Source: RYN-230 sp963713815
GTDB lineage: Bacteria > Actinomycetota > Actinomycetes > Streptosporangiales > Streptosporangiaceae
Assembly: GCA_963713815.1 (NCBI GenBank)
Contig: CAVQNH010000030.1
Span: 1 to 64,000, forward strand
Direction: 5' to 3'
Length of the DNA stretch: 64,000 bases
Below the pieces are notes generated by a model, which was not told the origin of the DNA, ran no database searches, and saw only the letters and a program-made list of their open reading frames with translations. Positions within the stretch are counted from its first letter, which is position 1; every line of letters begins with the position of its first letter. This document shows positions 62,648-64,000 of this stretch, in pieces. The position numbers were made by a program, and so were the translations under genes.

Positions 62648-63790
62648 ATGACCCTGGATGGAGCACCGCAGCCCGCCGGCGGCCCTGCGCCGCAAGCCGT
62701 GACGCAGCCGGTGGCCGCCCCGCTGACCGCCGCGGCGATTTTCCTCGTCGTCACCGTGCGCCCCGGCCAGGCCAGTGAGACGGCTGTCCGCGACCTCAGC
62801 GGCGATCTCGGCGGCCTGCTGCGTGCGGTGGGCTTCCGCGACCTCGGAGCCGCGCTGACCTGTGTGATGGGGTTCGGGGCTGAGCTGTGGGACCGGCTGG
62901 CCGGTCCCGATCGCCCCGCCGGGCTGCACCCGTTCCGCGAGATCCGGGCCGATGACCGGCACGCCGTCGCCACCCCCGGAGACCTGCTGTTCCACATCCG
63001 TGCGGACCGGATGGACCTGTGCTTCGAGCTGGCCACGCACATCACCAGGCGGCTGGGCGACGCCATGGGCACCGTCAACGAGGTGCACGGCTTCCGCTAC
63101 TTCGACGACCGGGACCTGATCGGCTTCGTGGACGGGACGGAGAACCCGACCGGCCAGGATGCGGTCGGGGCGACGGTGATCGGCGCCGAGGACCCGGCGT
63201 ACGCCGGCGGCAGCTACGTGATCGTCCAGAAGTACCTGCACGACCTGGCCAAGTGGAATGCCCTGCCCACCGAGCAGCAGGAGAACATCATCGGCCGCAC
63301 CAAGCTGGACGACATCGAACTGGACGACAGCGTCAAGCCCGCGTACGCGCACAACGCGCTGACCACCATCGTCGAGGACGGCGAGGAAATCGACATCGTC
63401 CGGGACAACATGCCCTTCGGCAACGCGGCGAAGGGCGAGTACGGCACCTATTTCATCGGCTACGCCCGCACGTCGCGGATCATCGAGCAGATGCTCACCA
63501 ACATGTTCGTCGGCCTCCCGCCCGGCAACTATGACCGGCTGCTGGACGTCAGCCGTGCGGTGACCGGCAGCCTGTTCTTCGTGCCGTCCGTCCCGCTGCT
63601 GGAGAGCCTGGCCGATGACCCGGCGGACGGTGACGATGCCGGGCCGGACGGTGACGATCCGGGCCCGGATCAGGACGGCACAGCTCAGGACGGCACAGAC
63701 GACGACCGCGCGGCCGGGCCGGCCGCACCGCCCGGATCCGCCGGATCACTCGGCATCGGCAGCCTACGAGGAGTGACTCAGCATGGATAA
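62648..63790 (+). CDS. DyP-type heme peroxidase, encapsulin cargo
   Basis: 380 residues. The dye-decolorising peroxidase signature GFVDGTENP (catalytic Asp) is present, with VIVQKYLHDLAKW, the proximal-His region AYAHNALTTI, DIVRDNMPFG (distal Arg) and GTYFIGYARTSRIIEQML. After residue 325 a disordered acidic linker (Asp/Gly/Pro-rich) leads to the C-terminal targeting peptide SLGIGSLRG, the canonical encapsulin docking motif. The enzyme oxidises phenolic and dye-like substrates with peroxide inside the shell. Its last eight bases overlap the shell gene. Confidence 0.93.
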   Translation: MTLDGAPQPAGGPAPQAVTQPVAAPLTAAAIFLVVTVRPGQASETAVRDLSGDLGGLLRAVGFRDLGAALTCVMGFGAELWDRLAGPDRPAGLHPFREIRADDRHAVATPGDLLFHIRADRMDLCFELATHITRRLGDAMGTVNEVHGFRYFDDRDLIGFVDGTENPTGQDAVGATVIGAEDPAYAGGSYVIVQKYLHDLAKWNALPTEQQENIIGRTKLDDIELDDSVKPAYAHNALTTIVEDGEEIDIVRDNMPFGNAAKGEYGTYFIGYARTSRIIEQMLTNMFVGLPPGNYDRLLDVSRAVTGSLFFVPSVPLLESLADDPADGDDAGPDGDDPGPDQDGTAQDGTDDDRAAGPAAPPGSAGSLGIGSLRGVTQHG

Positions 63791-64000
63791 CCTGCACCGG
63801 GAACTCGCCCCGATCTCTGACGCAGCCTGGTCCCAGATCGAGGAAGAGGCCACCCGCACCCTCAGGCGCCACCTCGCGGGGCGCCGCGTGGTGGACGTGT
63901 CGGGCCCGGGCGGGAGCACGCTGTCCGCCGTCGGCACCGGCCACCTGCACGACATCGAGGCCCCGCACGACGGGGTGCTCGCCCGGCAGCGTGGCGTCAA
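63783..64000 (+). CDS. Family 1 encapsulin shell protein, 3'-partial
   Basis: ATG 63783 lies inside the DyP stop region, so the two genes are translationally coupled. The visible 72 codons read MDNLHRELAPISDAAWSQIE, EATRTLRRHLAGRRVVDVSGP and GTGHLHDIE, the conserved N-terminal arm that binds cargo peptides in HK97-fold encapsulins of family 1. The remaining about 190 codons lie beyond the window. Confidence 0.92.
   Translation, partial: MDNLHRELAPISDAAWSQIEEEATRTLRRHLAGRRVVDVSGPGGSTLSAVGTGHLHDIEAPHDGVLARQRGV

Overview
The window is about 72% G+C with strongly G/C-biased third codon positions. It carries a mycothiol-dependent isomerase homologue, F420-type luciferase-like oxidoreductases, a conservon (CvnA-D), a DUF574 methyltransferase and an FxSxx-COOH peptide locus. 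Together these point to a filamentous or sporulating actinomycete of the Streptomycetales/Streptosporangiales/Catenulisporales type. A secreted G1 (eqolisin-type, acid-active) peptidase hints at an acid-soil lineage, but that is inference. No tRNA, rRNA, CRISPR array, integrase or transposase was recognised.

Layout. 0-2.6 kb: 5'-truncated, frameshifted NB-ARC/TPR protein of the FxsT type. 2.6-8 kb: methyltransferase, NDMA-type alcohol dehydrogenase, fused MoxR-ATPase/VWA protein, secreted protein, mycothiol isomerase-like protein. 8-10.4 kb: regulator/membrane-protein pair under a double palindrome, an octapeptide-repeat protein, a long poly-G tract, a small protein. 10.6-16.7 kb: DUF574 methyltransferase, DUF2252, NlpC/P60, G1 peptidase, Bax-inhibitor-like protein, hydrolase. 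16.7-25.7 kb (minus strand): the most accessory-looking block, an FxSxx-COOH RiPP locus in the order precursor, radical SAM FxsB, second precursor, FxsC, FxsT. 26.6-29 kb: membrane protein with TrkA-N-like and RyR domains, divergent from that locus. 29-36.2 kb: DUF421, SDR, YdjM-like, SMR and SRPBCC proteins, a two-component system, a DedA protein with a tiny coupled membrane ORF. 36.2-40.5 kb: VirD4/TraG-like degenerate membrane protein and small partner, amidohydrolase remnant, PatB-type aminotransferase. 40.6-46.2 kb: conservon followed by a third NB-ARC/TPR protein. 47-49 kb: hydroxyquinol pathway genes (maleylacetate reductase and hydroxyquinol dioxygenase) joined by a repeat linker. 49.2-57.8 kb: SPFH plus ribbon-helix-helix pair, SF2 helicase, hydrolase, two small membrane proteins, RecQ, LLM oxidoreductase. 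58.3-64 kb: MBL hydrolase, hemerythrin-MarR-LLM operon, aldo/keto reductase, and a DyP peroxidase-encapsulin nanocompartment cut by the window end.

How genes work together. The FxSxx locus should make ribosomal peptides whose C-terminal F-x-S-x-x is cyclised by FxsB, with FxsC (TIR-like) and FxsT (ParA-like/TIR/NB-ARC/TPR) as partners of unresolved role. The DyP peroxidase carries a C-terminal encapsulin cargo peptide and overlaps the shell gene. CvnA-D form a membrane signalling complex.

Caution: roughly twenty or more single- or double-base frameshifts interrupt otherwise conserved genes, including recQ and a response regulator. Either the assembly has many indel errors or decay is unusually widespread, so frameshifted genes are described as single loci with the break located.
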